A stretch of DNA of 64,000 nucleotides from Palsa-360 sp963819395 (lineage in GTDB: Bacteria > Acidobacteriota > Terriglobia > Acidiferrales > UBA7541): positions 186,001 through 250,000 of the forward strand of contig CAWFVW010000016.1 of assembly GCA_963819395.1 (NCBI GenBank), read 5' to 3'. The translations under genes and the position numbers were made by a program. Of this stretch, positions 1 through 8,004 are shown in pieces (positions within the stretch are counted from its first letter, which is position 1; the number at the start of each line of letters is the position of its first letter). The notes under the pieces are model-generated. The model was not told the origin of the DNA. It saw only the letters and a program-made list of their open reading frames with translations, and ran no database searches.

Positions 1-9
1 ATATAGCCG

Positions 10-564
10 TCAAACCTCTTTTGCGGAAAAGCCGCCTCGGCGTATCATCCAGGCCGAGATTGCCAGTAGCCCTGCAGGAAGCCAAATCCAAAGCAATTCA
101 GTCTGGATAACCGCTACGCCGCGCGCCGTAAAAAAGCGCTCGATGCCGATGGGCGAAACTCGAATGGGAGTCCAAGGAAGAAAGTAGCGGCGATTGTCAA
201 ACGGAGCGAAGAATGCCACCCCAAGACCGCCATCAGTCATGGCATCCAGCAAACCGTGACTCGCAGTGGCGAGAAAGAAATACATCCACAGGGAGAATCT
301 GCTGATGCCCGGCAGACTGCGGCGAAACGCCAAAAGAATTAAGGCTACGACCGCCACAAGGGCGGCGAAGGCTAGCGAGTGCGTGAAACCTCGATGCCCC
401 CAAAAGGCACCGTAAGGGATGCCGTAATGGAATCCAATGACGTCCAAGTCGGGAACCACAGAGCAAAGGGCGCCAGTGGCCCAGACTCGCTTCGGAATGC
501 GCGGGGTGTAGAAGCAGGCTCCAATCCCAAGAGCAGCTACCGCATGCGAGAATACTGATGCCAA
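10..564 (-). CDS. Membrane-bound metal-dependent hydrolase, YdjM/DUF457 family
   Basis: A 184-residue multi-pass inner-membrane protein. It opens with an SHAVAALGIG segment and carries the conserved H-R-G-F-T-H-S signature near residue 57 and an S-H-G-LLDA-T-DGG motif near residue 103, as expected for the YdjM/DUF457 group, whose histidines and aspartates are predicted to bind metal. Hydrophobic stretches lie around residues 8-20, 63-80, 90-105 and 155-172. The start is TTG, preceded by GAGAGG at a good distance; no better ATG is in frame. The true substrate of this family is not settled. It stands alone, on the same strand as the alpha/beta hydrolase upstream of it. Family assignment is fairly sure, function is not. 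Confidence 0.8.
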   Translation of the reverse strand: MASVFSHAVAALGIGACFYTPRIPKRVWATGALCSVVPDLDVIGFHYGIPYGAFWGHRGFTHSLAFAALVAVVALILLAFRRSLPGISRFSLWMYFFLATASHGLLDAMTDGGLGVAFFAPFDNRRYFLPWTPIRVSPIGIERFFTARGVAVIQTELLWIWLPAGLLAISAWMIRRGGFSAKEV

Positions 565-616
565 TTCGAACCTCTCACCGTTGCGCCCCGGACTGCCCTC
601 GTAAAGGCACTGCCGT

Positions 617-1472
617 TTAAGCAGTCTGGTGCGCCTTGAGGAAGGAATGAATCTGGCGGACCGCCAGCGGAATCCGCTCCTTGGGCTCTTTCCAGGGGAA
701 GATGCTCACCTCAGATTTCGGCGCGAGCATTGCGCACTCCATGGCGGGGGCGTAGGGGTGCGGGGGAACGTCGTCCGGCATGATCAGCACCGGGTTTTGG
801 CAACTGCGCACAAAATCGCGTGTCACCGTGAAGACGAAATCGGGATTGGTTTCGAACATCCGGGTCACGAATTGGTCGGCCGTCTGCAGGGTAATCTCGG
901 GGCGCTTGGCGTTAATCAACGGACCCCAGGTGGTCCAAAAAGCGCCCGGGTACTTGCGGTCGCGCATCTCCGGCCGCCATCCAACGGGCTGCGCCACTAC
1001 GGCGGCGACCACACGATTAGGGGCGCGCTTCAAGAGGCTCCAGATGAAGGGGCCTCCAATGCAGAAACCCATCACCATGAACTTGTCGATGCCCAGATGA
1101 TCCATCAGGCCGAGATGGTCGTCGGCGTAGGATTCCCACGGCCGGTCGACCTCGACAGGGCCGGTGGACTGGCCGCTGGGGGCATTGCGCAGGTCCGCTG
1201 TGATGCAGCGATACTGTCCCTTGAACTCCTCAACGGCGTTGAATGGCGAGTTGCCGGCGAAAAAGGCTATGGTGGAGTTCAATCCCCCGCCCGGAAGCAG
1301 CATCAACGGGAAGCCTGCTCCGGCCTCCTCATAATAGATTCGGACGGGGCCCTTTTCGTAGAACTTGCCAGTTCCTCCAGTACTCCGTTTGCTGAGCAAA
1401 TGCGCGCGGCAAGGCGGCCGATGCCGCTGCCGCGGCCCCCGCTGCCAGTATGGTTCGTCTGGTTAAACCCAT
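617..1472 (-). CDS. Tat-exported alpha/beta hydrolase with a Cys nucleophile; split by one frameshift
   Basis: The mature domain (open from 617 to 1399) is a complete alpha/beta hydrolase: oxyanion region LLPGGGLNS and nucleophile elbow G-F-C-I-G-G, where cysteine replaces the usual serine as in dienelactone hydrolases. Upstream in another frame, ATG at 1470-1472 follows a perfect AAGGAGG and encodes a Tat signal (TRRTIL, alanine-rich core, ending ALPRAFAQQ). Removing one base near 1372 (the AA of GGAACTGG on the minus strand) joins the two as ...TEYWRTGKFYEKG... The 856-nt span is exactly one base too long. I infer an exported enzyme of about 284 residues; the split is either a sequencing indel or a recent mutation. 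The TTG start at 1399 would give a cytoplasmic protein without signal. Confidence 0.75.
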
Positions 1473-1605
1473 AGTCGGCGTCCTCCTTGATCATTTTCAT
1501 GGCCGGGTCTGTTTCATTGCCAGTCTGTGCCGCCAGAATGATCCGCGATTCGAAAGGATCCTAGCACAGGTTCCCCTGCCGCGGAGAAGCAGCAGCGGCA
1601 TAACA

Positions 1606-1742
1606 AGCTGCGGAAAAACTCCAAAACTGTTATTCCGAGGGCGCGGATTGCCCGAGGAATCCGCTTTTGTCTTGTAATTGGCGAAAAAGCAGATCCCTCG
1701 CTTCGAGTGGGATGAAAAAAACGCGCTTTTTTCCGCAGCCCT
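1606..1742. repeat. Degenerate family-B inverted repeat
   Basis: Arms containing CTGCGGAAAAACT at the left and TTTTTTCCGCAG at the right enclose a worn copy of the 'ATTCCGAG...GAGGAATC' / 'GATCCCTCGCTTCGAGTGGGAT' core. It is closest to the copy at 41338-41474. It fills most of the 325-base gap between the hydrolase and the small protein at 1799; nothing else is visible there. Confidence 0.75.
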
Positions 1743-1798
1743 TGAACGCAGTTGACACCCTCCCCCGCGAAGAGCAAAAATTAAATCCAGGGCAGTTT

Positions 1799-1989
1799 AT
1801 GGTAAAGACTCGCACCAAACACGAATCCAAGAGGACACCCAAACCGGAATTGCGATCCCCGATCTCGTGGCTGAGGACCCAGTGGAGGAAGCTTCCAAGG
1901 AGTCGTTCCCCGCAAGCGATTCTCCCGCATGGAATGCAGGCCGTGAAGTTTCCCCATCTTCATTGCCAAAGAAGCCGGGCACCGTTTGA
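1799..1989 (+). CDS. Small acidic 'ESFPASD' protein, hidden by a one-base deletion
   Basis: Reading from ATG 1799 gives a basic start (MVKTRTKHESKR). One frame over, from about 1835 to the TGA at 1987-1989, reads DTQTGIAIPDLVAEDP followed by VEEASKESFPASDSPAWN and a short tail. The D-V-EEAS-ESFPASD-P-W motif is a recognisable signature of very small uncharacterised proteins found in many bacteria. Adding one G to the GG at about 1835 fuses both parts into a 63-residue protein, and the 191-nt span is exactly one base short of a whole number of codons. The ribosome site is weak. Function unknown; the motif makes me fairly confident that the gene is real. Confidence 0.6.
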
Positions 1990-2132
1990 ACCGCTATCGT
2001 CGATCCATCCGTTGGGGCCTCTAAGCAAGGCCACATTCCGAGACGAAGGCCTCACCGGACTAATCATGATAAAAAGGCTTGGTCTAAGCTTGGATAAATC
2101 CGAAACCATAACCGCAGGAGGCAAAGGTATAT

Positions 2133-2778
2133 CTAGCATGGGTTCGCGAGCACCTGGGGACCTACCGCGACGCCGATCACGAGGGGACGAACGATCAGGC
2201 GGTGCCTTTCGCAGACGGTCCCGATCAAGGTTGGTGACCGTGAAACCTGCGGTGGCGATTTCCGCGACAGTGTTGCGGTTACAGTTGCAGCCCTGGGCGA
2301 TGCGCTTATTGAGGAAGTTCAGCCGGTCCTGCCAGCGCGCTAGTCCAGGCTCTTCGGCGCGGACGTGCTCGATGAAGAGCAGCCGCCCGCCAGGCTTCAG
2401 CACCCGGTGGAGTTCGGCGAGCACGCTCTGTGGGTCTCCCACCGTGCATAGGACGAGCGTGGAGACCGCAACATCGAAGCTTCCGCTCTCGACAGGAAGA
2501 TTCTCGGCAGGCGCACGCACCACGCGAACGGGTCGTCCGAACGAGGCGAGTTTGCGTTCGAGTCTCTGGGCCATTGGCTCCGCAGGTTCGCAGACGACCA
2601 AGTCGGAGACCGCGTCGCTGTAGAATGGAAGGTTCGCTCCCGTCCCGGCGCCAATCTCGATGACCCGTCCGGCCGCCGTGCTGAGCAACTTCTTCCGATG
2701 CGCCCCCAGCCCCGCTTTCTCGGTCCCCGCGAGAACTGTGTCGTAGATCGACGCGAAGAATCTGCTCGAGAGGCTCAT
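2133..2778 (-). CDS. Class I SAM-dependent methyltransferase, UbiE/METTL7-like; C-terminal frameshift
   Basis: From ATG 2778 (MSLSSRFFASIYD) the protein shows the SAM-binding VIEIGAGTGANLPFY loop near residue 37, acidic CEPAEPM after strand 2, APAENLPVESGSFD and the VLKPGGRLLFIEHV post-motif, as in small UbiE/METTL7-type methyltransferases. As written the frame runs on to 1960, through arginine-rich nonsense. Deleting the T corresponding to position 2197 restores the family ending KAPPIVRPLVIGVAVG and a stop at 2133-2135, giving 214 residues. I therefore give the corrected end. Residues before the chosen Met, up to 2904, look unlike the family. Substrate unknown. Confidence 0.75.
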
Positions 2779-3205
2779 GGCGCGCGATGATACCGCCTTC
2801 GTAACGTCAGCCGCAACTGGTGCGGTACGATAATTGGAGAACGGTTCTTCTATCAATCTTACCTTAAGAGTTGACTGTGCTTTCCCTTGTCCTGAAGTTG
2901 CCAAATTTCATGGTCTGAAAACGAATGTTCCAGAAATTTGGCAGTTTGCGAAGAGCCATTTGACTGACTGGAGCAACGCGCTGGGCAAAAAAACAGTTTC
3001 GAGAAGCCGGCTTCACGGGACTTGGGAACCAGATGTTCGACTTGGCAAAATATGATATAAGACCAGCAATCCTTCTGGATTGGGAAGTCGGCCCAGTCAC
3101 GGCATTCAGAACCCTCGGAACATGGGAACGTTCGCAAGCGTTGAACACCAATGTGAAAAGGGGAAAAACCCAATAAGCAAGATAAGAATCGAAGAGAAGG
3201 ACCGG
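2779..3205. other. Intergenic region, no gene seen
   Basis: Lies between the divergently transcribed methyltransferase (minus) and lipoprotein (plus), so it should hold both promoters. Short open frames on both strands have no family likeness and no ribosome site. No repeat element is evident. Confidence 0.4.
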
Positions 3206-3694
3206 TTGAACTCGCTGGATTTGCACTGGCCGTTCCGCCCGTTGCGCCCGGCGGCGTTGCTCCTAATGATCTGTCTCGCTTGCTCCGCCGCGAGCACAGG
3301 GACATCGCGGCTGTACCCGCCGGCCAAAGACGAAGCGGGAGCGTTGCGGCTCACGCAGGTAATGCAGCTCGCTTCCCGCGACGAGATCTTCAAGCTCAAA
3401 GAGAACCTTGAGCATTTGCTCGCGTCGGGAGTGAAAGACGCCGACCTCAAGGACGGGAGCGTAGCTGTTGGCCGGATCTACTGTTGCCACCAGGGGACCG
3501 AAGAGGGGACCGCCATTGGGTTCCACGTTCCGCCTGACGTAACGGTGGCGCTGGGCGACCTTGTGGTCGTCCGAATGGGACACGAGGCGAACAAGAAAGA
3601 TCCAGGCACGGTCAATACGGCGGTCGAAGTCCGCGAGAAGAAGGACGCTCCCGATTCGAAGTGTTCATGGGACCCGCCAGATAATTCGATGTAA
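3206..3694 (+). CDS. Hypothetical lipoprotein
   Basis: A TTG at 3206 preceded by GAAGAGAAGGA starts a protein whose N-terminus has a short basic stretch and a hydrophobic core, AALLLMICLACSA. This contains a lipobox-like L-A-C, so it is probably lipidated and exported. The longer frame beginning at 3080 adds a non-signal leader and is less likely. The mature part has a helical middle (DEIFKLKENLEHLL) and a beta-rich C-terminal region with a CC pair and an isolated late Cys (C-S-W-D). I do not recognise the family. It is single, facing away from the methyltransferase, about 350 bases before an outer-membrane protein gene. Presence of a gene is fairly likely; function unknown. Confidence 0.6.
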   Translation: MNSLDLHWPFRPLRPAALLLMICLACSAASTGTSRLYPPAKDEAGALRLTQVMQLASRDEIFKLKENLEHLLASGVKDADLKDGSVAVGRIYCCHQGTEEGTAIGFHVPPDVTVALGDLVVVRMGHEANKKDPGTVNTAVEVREKKDAPDSKCSWDPPDNSM

Positions 3695-4043
3695 ACGAGG
3701 GTGCTCTCTTGCACTTGGATGCCGGCGGAAGGCTGGACACTAAAGAACGGGCTCCACAAAACCTGGCTGAAGCGGCCTTCCGACGCGAAGCCTTAGAGAT
3801 AAATCCAGCGCGGCTGATCCCCAAGTGCCGAACGCTTTCTACCACGAGCACTTCTGAAGGGCACCCCGTGGGGGTTGGTTGCTGCAGGTTTGATTGTGCT
3901 TGATTGAGCAGCGACAGGTTGGGGCCTTACGAAATTCTCTCCGTTAAAGGTGCGGGTTGCGTGACCCTTCACCGTATGGTTGCGGAACCGTAGCGCCGTT
4001 TTCTAGGGAGGTCAACGTTTCAGCGGAATTGCGGAGGATTTCG
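3695..4043. other. Intergenic region, no gene seen
   Basis: Region between the lipoprotein and the outer-membrane protein gene. Open frames here are short, out of context and lack ribosome sites. The 5' leader of the barrel gene (3944-4043) presumably carries its promoter; I cannot pick a convincing -35/-10 pair. Confidence 0.35.
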
Positions 4044-4721
4044 ATGAAGAGACTGACCGGACGAACCGTGGTACCCGCAATTCTTGCCGCAGTTTTAGCT
4101 TTCCCAGTACATGCCCAGCAAACTCCCGGAGGTGCCAGCGACAAAGCGGCGCAAGCTCCCAATGCCGAGATTCAAACATTCCCGCGGTGGGAGTGGTTCT
4201 GGGGTTTCTCCTATCTCAACACAAGCATCGGTTCGCAATCCAGCGTGTTCGCTCCCACGAGCCGGAATTACTATGGGATTCGTACGGCGCTGAAACTGAA
4301 CCTGCACAAGAACATCGGGGTGCTCCTGGACGCGGGTGGCGGGTACGGGCAAACCCGCCCTGCTTCCCAACTCAAGCCGGATACGGGACAGCTGTTGTTT
4401 GGCCCTGAGTTCACATTCCGCAGTCGCAAATTCAGTGCTTTTGCCCACCCCCTCGTCGGTGTCAACACTACGAACCTGCCCTTGGTGAACTCCGACGGCT
4501 CGGTGGGGGACCTCGTCTCTCGGAAGCACTTCGCGCTGGACTTCGGCGGCGGACTGGACATCAATTTGAAACCAGCCATCGCCGTTCGGCTCTTCCAAGC
4601 TGATTACATCCCTACGCGCTCTGACGGAAAATGGGAGAAGGGCTTCGGCGTTAGCACTGGCATCGTGCTCAGGTTCTGCAGCTTTTTCGGTCCTTTTTTC
4701 GACAAGTGCGGCACGAAGTAA
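4044..4721 (+). CDS. Outer-membrane beta-barrel protein
   Basis: Start ATG 4044 is chosen because GGAGG lies seven bases upstream and it begins a clean signal peptide (MKRLTGR, hydrophobic core, cut after VHAQ). The mature part of about 200 residues alternates polar and hydrophobic residues with repeated aromatic and glycine turns (WEWFWGFSYLNTSIGSQ, VLLDAGGGYGQ, FAHPLVGVN, FALDFGGGLDI, VRLFQADYIPTR), typical of eight-stranded OmpA-like or OprF-like barrels. It ends with FCSFFGPFFDKCG, containing two cysteines. Such barrels are abundant in acidobacteria. No OmpA peptidoglycan-binding domain is present. Role in outer-membrane structure or transport is inferred from the fold only. Confidence 0.85.
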   Translation: MKRLTGRTVVPAILAAVLAFPVHAQQTPGGASDKAAQAPNAEIQTFPRWEWFWGFSYLNTSIGSQSSVFAPTSRNYYGIRTALKLNLHKNIGVLLDAGGGYGQTRPASQLKPDTGQLLFGPEFTFRSRKFSAFAHPLVGVNTTNLPLVNSDGSVGDLVSRKHFALDFGGGLDINLKPAIAVRLFQADYIPTRSDGKWEKGFGVSTGIVLRFCSFFGPFFDKCGTK

Positions 4722-4731
4722 GGAGGCGGTC

Positions 4732-4920
4732 ATGCTTCAGATGACACTCATTTTCGGAAACGCTGCCCTCTTCTTTGTGCTGGAGAGGACGATCCCGCTT
4801 AGCAGTTTGTTGGAAAATCTTCTTTGGCTTGACTCCCTTTTTTGCATTGATTTGCGAAGGTCCCCAGAAACAGTGCCAGCTCAACCGGTCGATGCGACAC
4901 CTTATAACCAGTTGATCTGA
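4732..4920 (+). CDS. Possible small membrane peptide
   Basis: A 62-codon frame begins ten bases after the barrel gene. An excellent TAAGGAGG sits just before its ATG, and the TAA of that string is the barrel gene's own stop. The N-terminal half (MTLIFGNAALFFVLERTI) is hydrophobic. There is no recognised family, and the C-terminal half looks random, so the ribosome site is the only real support. It could be a translated leader or chance. Confidence 0.25.
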   Translation: MLQMTLIFGNAALFFVLERTIPLSSLLENLLWLDSLFCIDLRRSPETVPAQPVDATPYNQLI

Positions 4921-5240
4921 CGACGGACGCCTCGGAGAATCACTCAGTACATCCGTATTCAATCAAAACTCAAACAGGACTTTTGATTAGTTTGAATTGG
5001 TACCTGTGATCGGAACCAGCTCTGGACAATCCGATTAGGAAGCCTGGCCGAAGTGTTGCATCGACCCATTGAGACCGCCGGGGTTATCGGAAACGGAGAT
5101 ACACCAGAACGGGCGCGATAGAGGTATTTCTATCAGCGGAATTCCACGGGCTTGGCGGTTGGCGATGTTCAAATCGGAAATGCCGGTTTATATTCGTCAG
5201 CGGCTAGCGATTCGGTGGAGCAATCGCTCGATTCAGCGAA
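4921..5240. other. Intergenic region upstream of the DUF2461 gene
   Basis: No gene seen. A short A/T-rich stretch around 4960-5000 contains a weak inverted repeat (TCAAAACTCAAAC ... AGTTTGA) that could belong to a promoter. A 125-codon frame starting at 5069 overlaps the DUF2461 gene in another frame and looks like a shadow. Confidence 0.3.
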
Positions 5241-5960
5241 ATGCAAAGAGAATTCATACATTTGCCCGGGAACGGCACGATCATTACTCCCGCAACACTT
5301 CGATTCTTCCGCGAATTGAAGCGCAACAACAGGAAGGAGTGGATGGATGCCAACCGCGATCGATACCGCGCCGAAGTCGTTGCGCCCTTTCGCGCACTCC
5401 TTTCAGCACTGGCGCCGCATGTGCTCAAGCTCAACCCTGCCTTTGATATTGCAGGCAGGACAGGAGTCAATTTTTCGCGTATCAATCGAGATATACGGTT
5501 CGCTCAGGACAAAACTCCCTACCGCCCTCAGATGTATTTAACATTCCCGGATCCGGGTGCGGGGGAGATTGCAACAACACAGCTCTACGTTGGGATATCA
5601 GCCGAGGCTGTGACGGCGGGATTTCGCGCTTACTCCATGAAACCGGCAAAAAAATCGCCCGTTCGCCTGATGGTCCTTCCGCGTGTCGAGGCCAATCCAA
5701 ACTGGATTGTGCATCAGAAGAAACGTCTCGGGCGCCGCTTCGAGTCTTATTGGTATTCAACCGAAAAGGGCGAATGGACCAAGCACAACGGCTGGCCGCT
5801 CGGGCCGGAGGATTGGAAAAAACTCCAGGGTTGGGTGGTGCGCCGGAAATTTCCGGCGAGCGCGGCCACGCTGCCCGGATTTGTAGCGGACATCGACCGA
5901 TTATTTCGCGACATATATCCGCTGTTTTCGTTTGTGTCTTTGCCTGACTGGAAGGCTTGA
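5241..5960 (+). CDS. DUF2461 (TIGR02453) family protein
   Basis: The 239-residue protein matches the DUF2461 pattern. Near the start it has TLRFFRELKRNNRKEWMDANRD-Y split by the family's N-N-R/K-E-W core. It continues with GRTGVNFSRINRDIRFAQDKTPYRP, LYVGIS, a Y-SMKPAKKSPVRL region and a tryptophan-rich C-terminal half ending W. Length agrees with the family, typically 220-230 residues. No signal peptide, so probably cytoplasmic. No biochemical role is established for this family. The ATG at 5241 has no strong ribosome site, but the conserved region begins within 15 residues of it. Confidence 0.88.
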   Translation: MQREFIHLPGNGTIITPATLRFFRELKRNNRKEWMDANRDRYRAEVVAPFRALLSALAPHVLKLNPAFDIAGRTGVNFSRINRDIRFAQDKTPYRPQMYLTFPDPGAGEIATTQLYVGISAEAVTAGFRAYSMKPAKKSPVRLMVLPRVEANPNWIVHQKKRLGRRFESYWYSTEKGEWTKHNGWPLGPEDWKKLQGWVVRRKFPASAATLPGFVADIDRLFRDIYPLFSFVSLPDWKA

Positions 5961-5987
5961 CCTTCGCGGGAATGCTCATCTACTTTC

Positions 5988-6059
5988 AGTGGAACAAGCT
6001 TCAGCCTGTGGGTTTTGGATCAGGTGGCCCAAACCTCACAGGCTGAAGCCTGTTCCACT
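5988..6059. repeat. Family-A inverted repeat (GGAACAGGCTTCAGCCTGTG type)
   Basis: Two 25-base arms, AGTGGAACAAGCTTCAGCCTG at the left and its complement CACAGGCTGAAGCCTGTTCC followed by ACT at the right, flank a short spacer. It sits between two convergent genes (DUF2461 and the YbhB-type gene), where the hairpin could also act as a bidirectional terminator. Near-identical copies are at 8506-8578 and 39661-39726. Confidence 0.92.
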
Positions 6060-6107
6060 AAAAGCCCTGCCACGGGAGCGGCAGACTGTTCCACCTACAA
6101 TTCAGGA

Positions 6108-6707
6108 CTATTGCGGGCGATGGAACAGGCCCATGTAGACGGCCTTGCCCAGTATGTGTCCCTGGATTGCTTTCAACACCATCGTGCGAGTTTCGAAGGG
6201 GTCTGTCCCGGGCTGAACATCGAGCTTCGTGTCCAGGGCAAAAATTTCGAATGTGTAATGGTGTCGCGGGCCGGCGTTAGGCGCGCCGGGTCCACGATAG
6301 ACCGCGCCGCTGGCGCTGATCTGATAGGCGCCGTTTTGCAACTGTGCGCCCATCGGGATCCCTTCCGGAAGGCTGGTCGCGCTGGCAGGAATATTCCACA
6401 CCAGCCAGTGAAGCTGATCGTCCGAAGTGCGATTGCGGCTCTGCTCCATGTCGTGCATGTGCAATACGAAACTCACGGTACCCGCAGGGACGTTGGTCCA
6501 CGTGATTCCGGGCGATGTCTGGTTGCCAACCTGCGTGTACTTCGCCGGAATGTCGGTACCATCGGCGAAAGCCGTGACCGTCATTCTCATCACGGGAGCA
6601 GCCGGCGCGGCCGGCCCGCCGCCCTGCGCTCCGGGAGTTTGACGCGCGGCAGCGATGGCGAGCGCGAACATGATCACGAAGACCGATAGCAATTGACGAA
6701 ATCTCAT
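6108..6707 (-). CDS. Secreted YbhB/YbcL-type (PEBP/Raf kinase inhibitor-like) protein
   Basis: ATG 6707 is preferred over the upstream start because it begins a signal peptide (MRFRQLLSVFVIMFALAIAAA) and has GAGGCAGGT just before it. The mature part has the bacterial PEBP landmarks: ADGTDIPAKYT, the T-SPGITWTNVPAGT-SF strand, LHMHDMEQ, LHWLVWNIPAS, LPEGIPMGAQ, YRGPGAPNAGPRHHYTFEIFALD and the closing HILGKAV. Length (199 residues) suits YbhB plus a signal and a short Gly/Pro/Ala linker. The family binds small anionic ligands; its role in bacteria is unclear. It ends close to the family-A repeat and converges with DUF2461. Confidence 0.88.
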   Translation of the reverse strand: MRFRQLLSVFVIMFALAIAAARQTPGAQGGGPAAPAAPVMRMTVTAFADGTDIPAKYTQVGNQTSPGITWTNVPAGTVSFVLHMHDMEQSRNRTSDDQLHWLVWNIPASATSLPEGIPMGAQLQNGAYQISASGAVYRGPGAPNAGPRHHYTFEIFALDTKLDVQPGTDPFETRTMVLKAIQGHILGKAVYMGLFHRPQ

Positions 6708-6902
6708 ATGACCTGCCTCACAAAATTCGTTGCGGAGTGCGAGCATACATTCTCGAACAATTTTTTACAATCGCGCGAGGTCGAAGATCTTGCGCATTCA
6801 CCACGAAGGATAAAAATTAATCGGGAACGCGGCAAACAGAATCCTGCGCCCTGGGCGAAACTACGAACATGTCATTCTGAGCAGTGCGAGGCAGCTCTCC
6901 CG

Positions 6903-7484
6903 TCATGGATCGACGGCGTCGCCAACATTAATAAATTCAATTCCGATCTCCTGGATTATGGGCGAGATGCGGCGCTGCCTCACGACCCGCGCGTCCACCC
7001 GTCTCCCTGTATCCATCCGAACGACACTCAGAACGTCGTCAATTTCGACGGCGTGTTGGCACCTCAGCCGCGCCCCGTGGAGGCTCAAATCCAGCGTTTG
7101 CGTTTCTTCCTGCCAGCAATGGCCCGGCTTCTCTGAGGCCACCCGGATGTCAACCGTGAAGGTACTTCGCGGGCTGCGCCGCACCTGCTGGCTCAATTCA
7201 GAGGCCCAGAGTGCGATGTCCAGGAGCCGGGCGCGATCCAGGTTTGAGATTTCAGACTTGTGTTGAGACAGGTCCTCCGCTCTTTCGACGCACTCTTGAA
7301 GTATGTCGCTCATGAATTCCCAGGCCGTGCCGTCGGCAATCCAGAGGGTCCTGTTTTTACTCAGCAGACCAAGTTTCTCATAGCAGGCGGCAATGAAGTG
7401 CTCAAGGCACATCCACCGCAGATTGAGGACGGTACTGGACCTCCGATCGCAACCCGGGGCCGAACAGCGAGTTCCTATTTCCAA
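6903..7484 (-). CDS. PilZ-domain protein with an N-terminal Cys/His-rich segment
   Basis: Residues 1-35 contain CSAPGC and CLEHFIAAC, a set of Cys/His residues that could bind zinc. A helical middle follows, with AEDLSQHKSEISNLDRARLLDIALW. The C-terminal part from about residue 100 is PilZ-like: RRSPRS gives the RxxxR motif and DLSLHGARL gives the D-x-S-x-x-G motif that together bind cyclic di-GMP. It then runs through a beta barrel to IGIEFINV. The TTG start at 7484 overlaps the end of the upstream small gene by ten bases, indicating coupled translation. It is likely a cytoplasmic cyclic-di-GMP effector; the partner is unknown. Confidence 0.7.
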   Translation of the reverse strand: MEIGTRCSAPGCDRRSSTVLNLRWMCLEHFIAACYEKLGLLSKNRTLWIADGTAWEFMSDILQECVERAEDLSQHKSEISNLDRARLLDIALWASELSQQVRRSPRSTFTVDIRVASEKPGHCWQEETQTLDLSLHGARLRCQHAVEIDDVLSVVRMDTGRRVDARVVRQRRISPIIQEIGIEFINVGDAVDP

Positions 7485-7738
7485 CGTGCCACCACATTCC
7501 CGGACGCGGGCTTTTCGGGACCCAGGCGTGGCTCGGTAGGCCGGGGCTCACTGCTTATCGTATTTTGCTCGTCCTGCTTTAAATCAGACGAAATCAACCC
7601 GTCAATCTCATCAATCAGAATTTTCATGCGGCGGAGTAACTGCTTCCGCTTCTTCAAGTTCGGGACTTCTTTCAGACCTTCCAGCAGCGCCTTAAACTGA
7701 ACCGTCAGCCAATTAAATCTCTCCGGATCTTTGGGCAT
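7475..7738 (-). CDS. Small hypothetical protein, coupled to the PilZ gene
   Basis: An 87-residue, charged, largely helical protein (RFNWLTVQFKALLEGLKEV, NLKKRKQLLRRMKILIDEIDGLI) with a disordered proline-rich tail. I do not recognise the family. Its stop lies inside the start region of the PilZ gene (overlap of ten bases), so the two form a small operon whose promoter should be in 7739-7850. Heptad-like leucines suggest a coiled coil. Existence is supported by the overlap and by ordinary codon use; no function can be proposed. Confidence 0.55.
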   Translation of the reverse strand: MPKDPERFNWLTVQFKALLEGLKEVPNLKKRKQLLRRMKILIDEIDGLISSDLKQDEQNTISSEPRPTEPRLGPEKPASGNVVARWK

Positions 7739-7857
7739 AAGCGAGAAATATAAGTAATGTCAGAGATCGATGAAAATACGGTTTACGCTGTAATTTATTC
7801 GAATCGTTCTTAACAAATAACGGGATTTGAAAAATTTCTGTGGAACGGGACTATAAG

Positions 7858-7872
7858 TGGCATGAAAATTGC
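7858..7872 (+). promoter_or_regulatory. Sigma-54-like promoter motif
   Basis: TGGCATGAAAATTGC matches the -24/-12 consensus TGGCAY-R-N4-TTGC with correct GG to GC spacing. It faces right, where the next gene is on the opposite strand, so no target gene is evident. Chance occurrence is quite possible. Confidence 0.25.
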
Positions 7873-8004
7873 CCCGCCGGCGATTTCCGCAGATGCGCTT
7901 TTTTCCGCATCTTAGGGACAAAACCGGCGCTCAGAGTCGCGCTTACACGTGTCGAACCTCCCAAAAGGTGGCCGGGCGCAAACCGCCGCATCCAAGAGAT
8001 TCAG

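Noticed and set aside
1960..2132. The long C-terminal extension of the methyltransferase frame
   Set aside because: Arg/Pro-rich and unlike the family; a one-base correction gives the normal ending and stop at 2133.
1667..2623. A 318-codon plus-strand frame
   Set aside because: It crosses a repeat, the hidden small gene in another frame and the antisense of the methyltransferase. Composition is Arg/Ser-rich and it has no family features.
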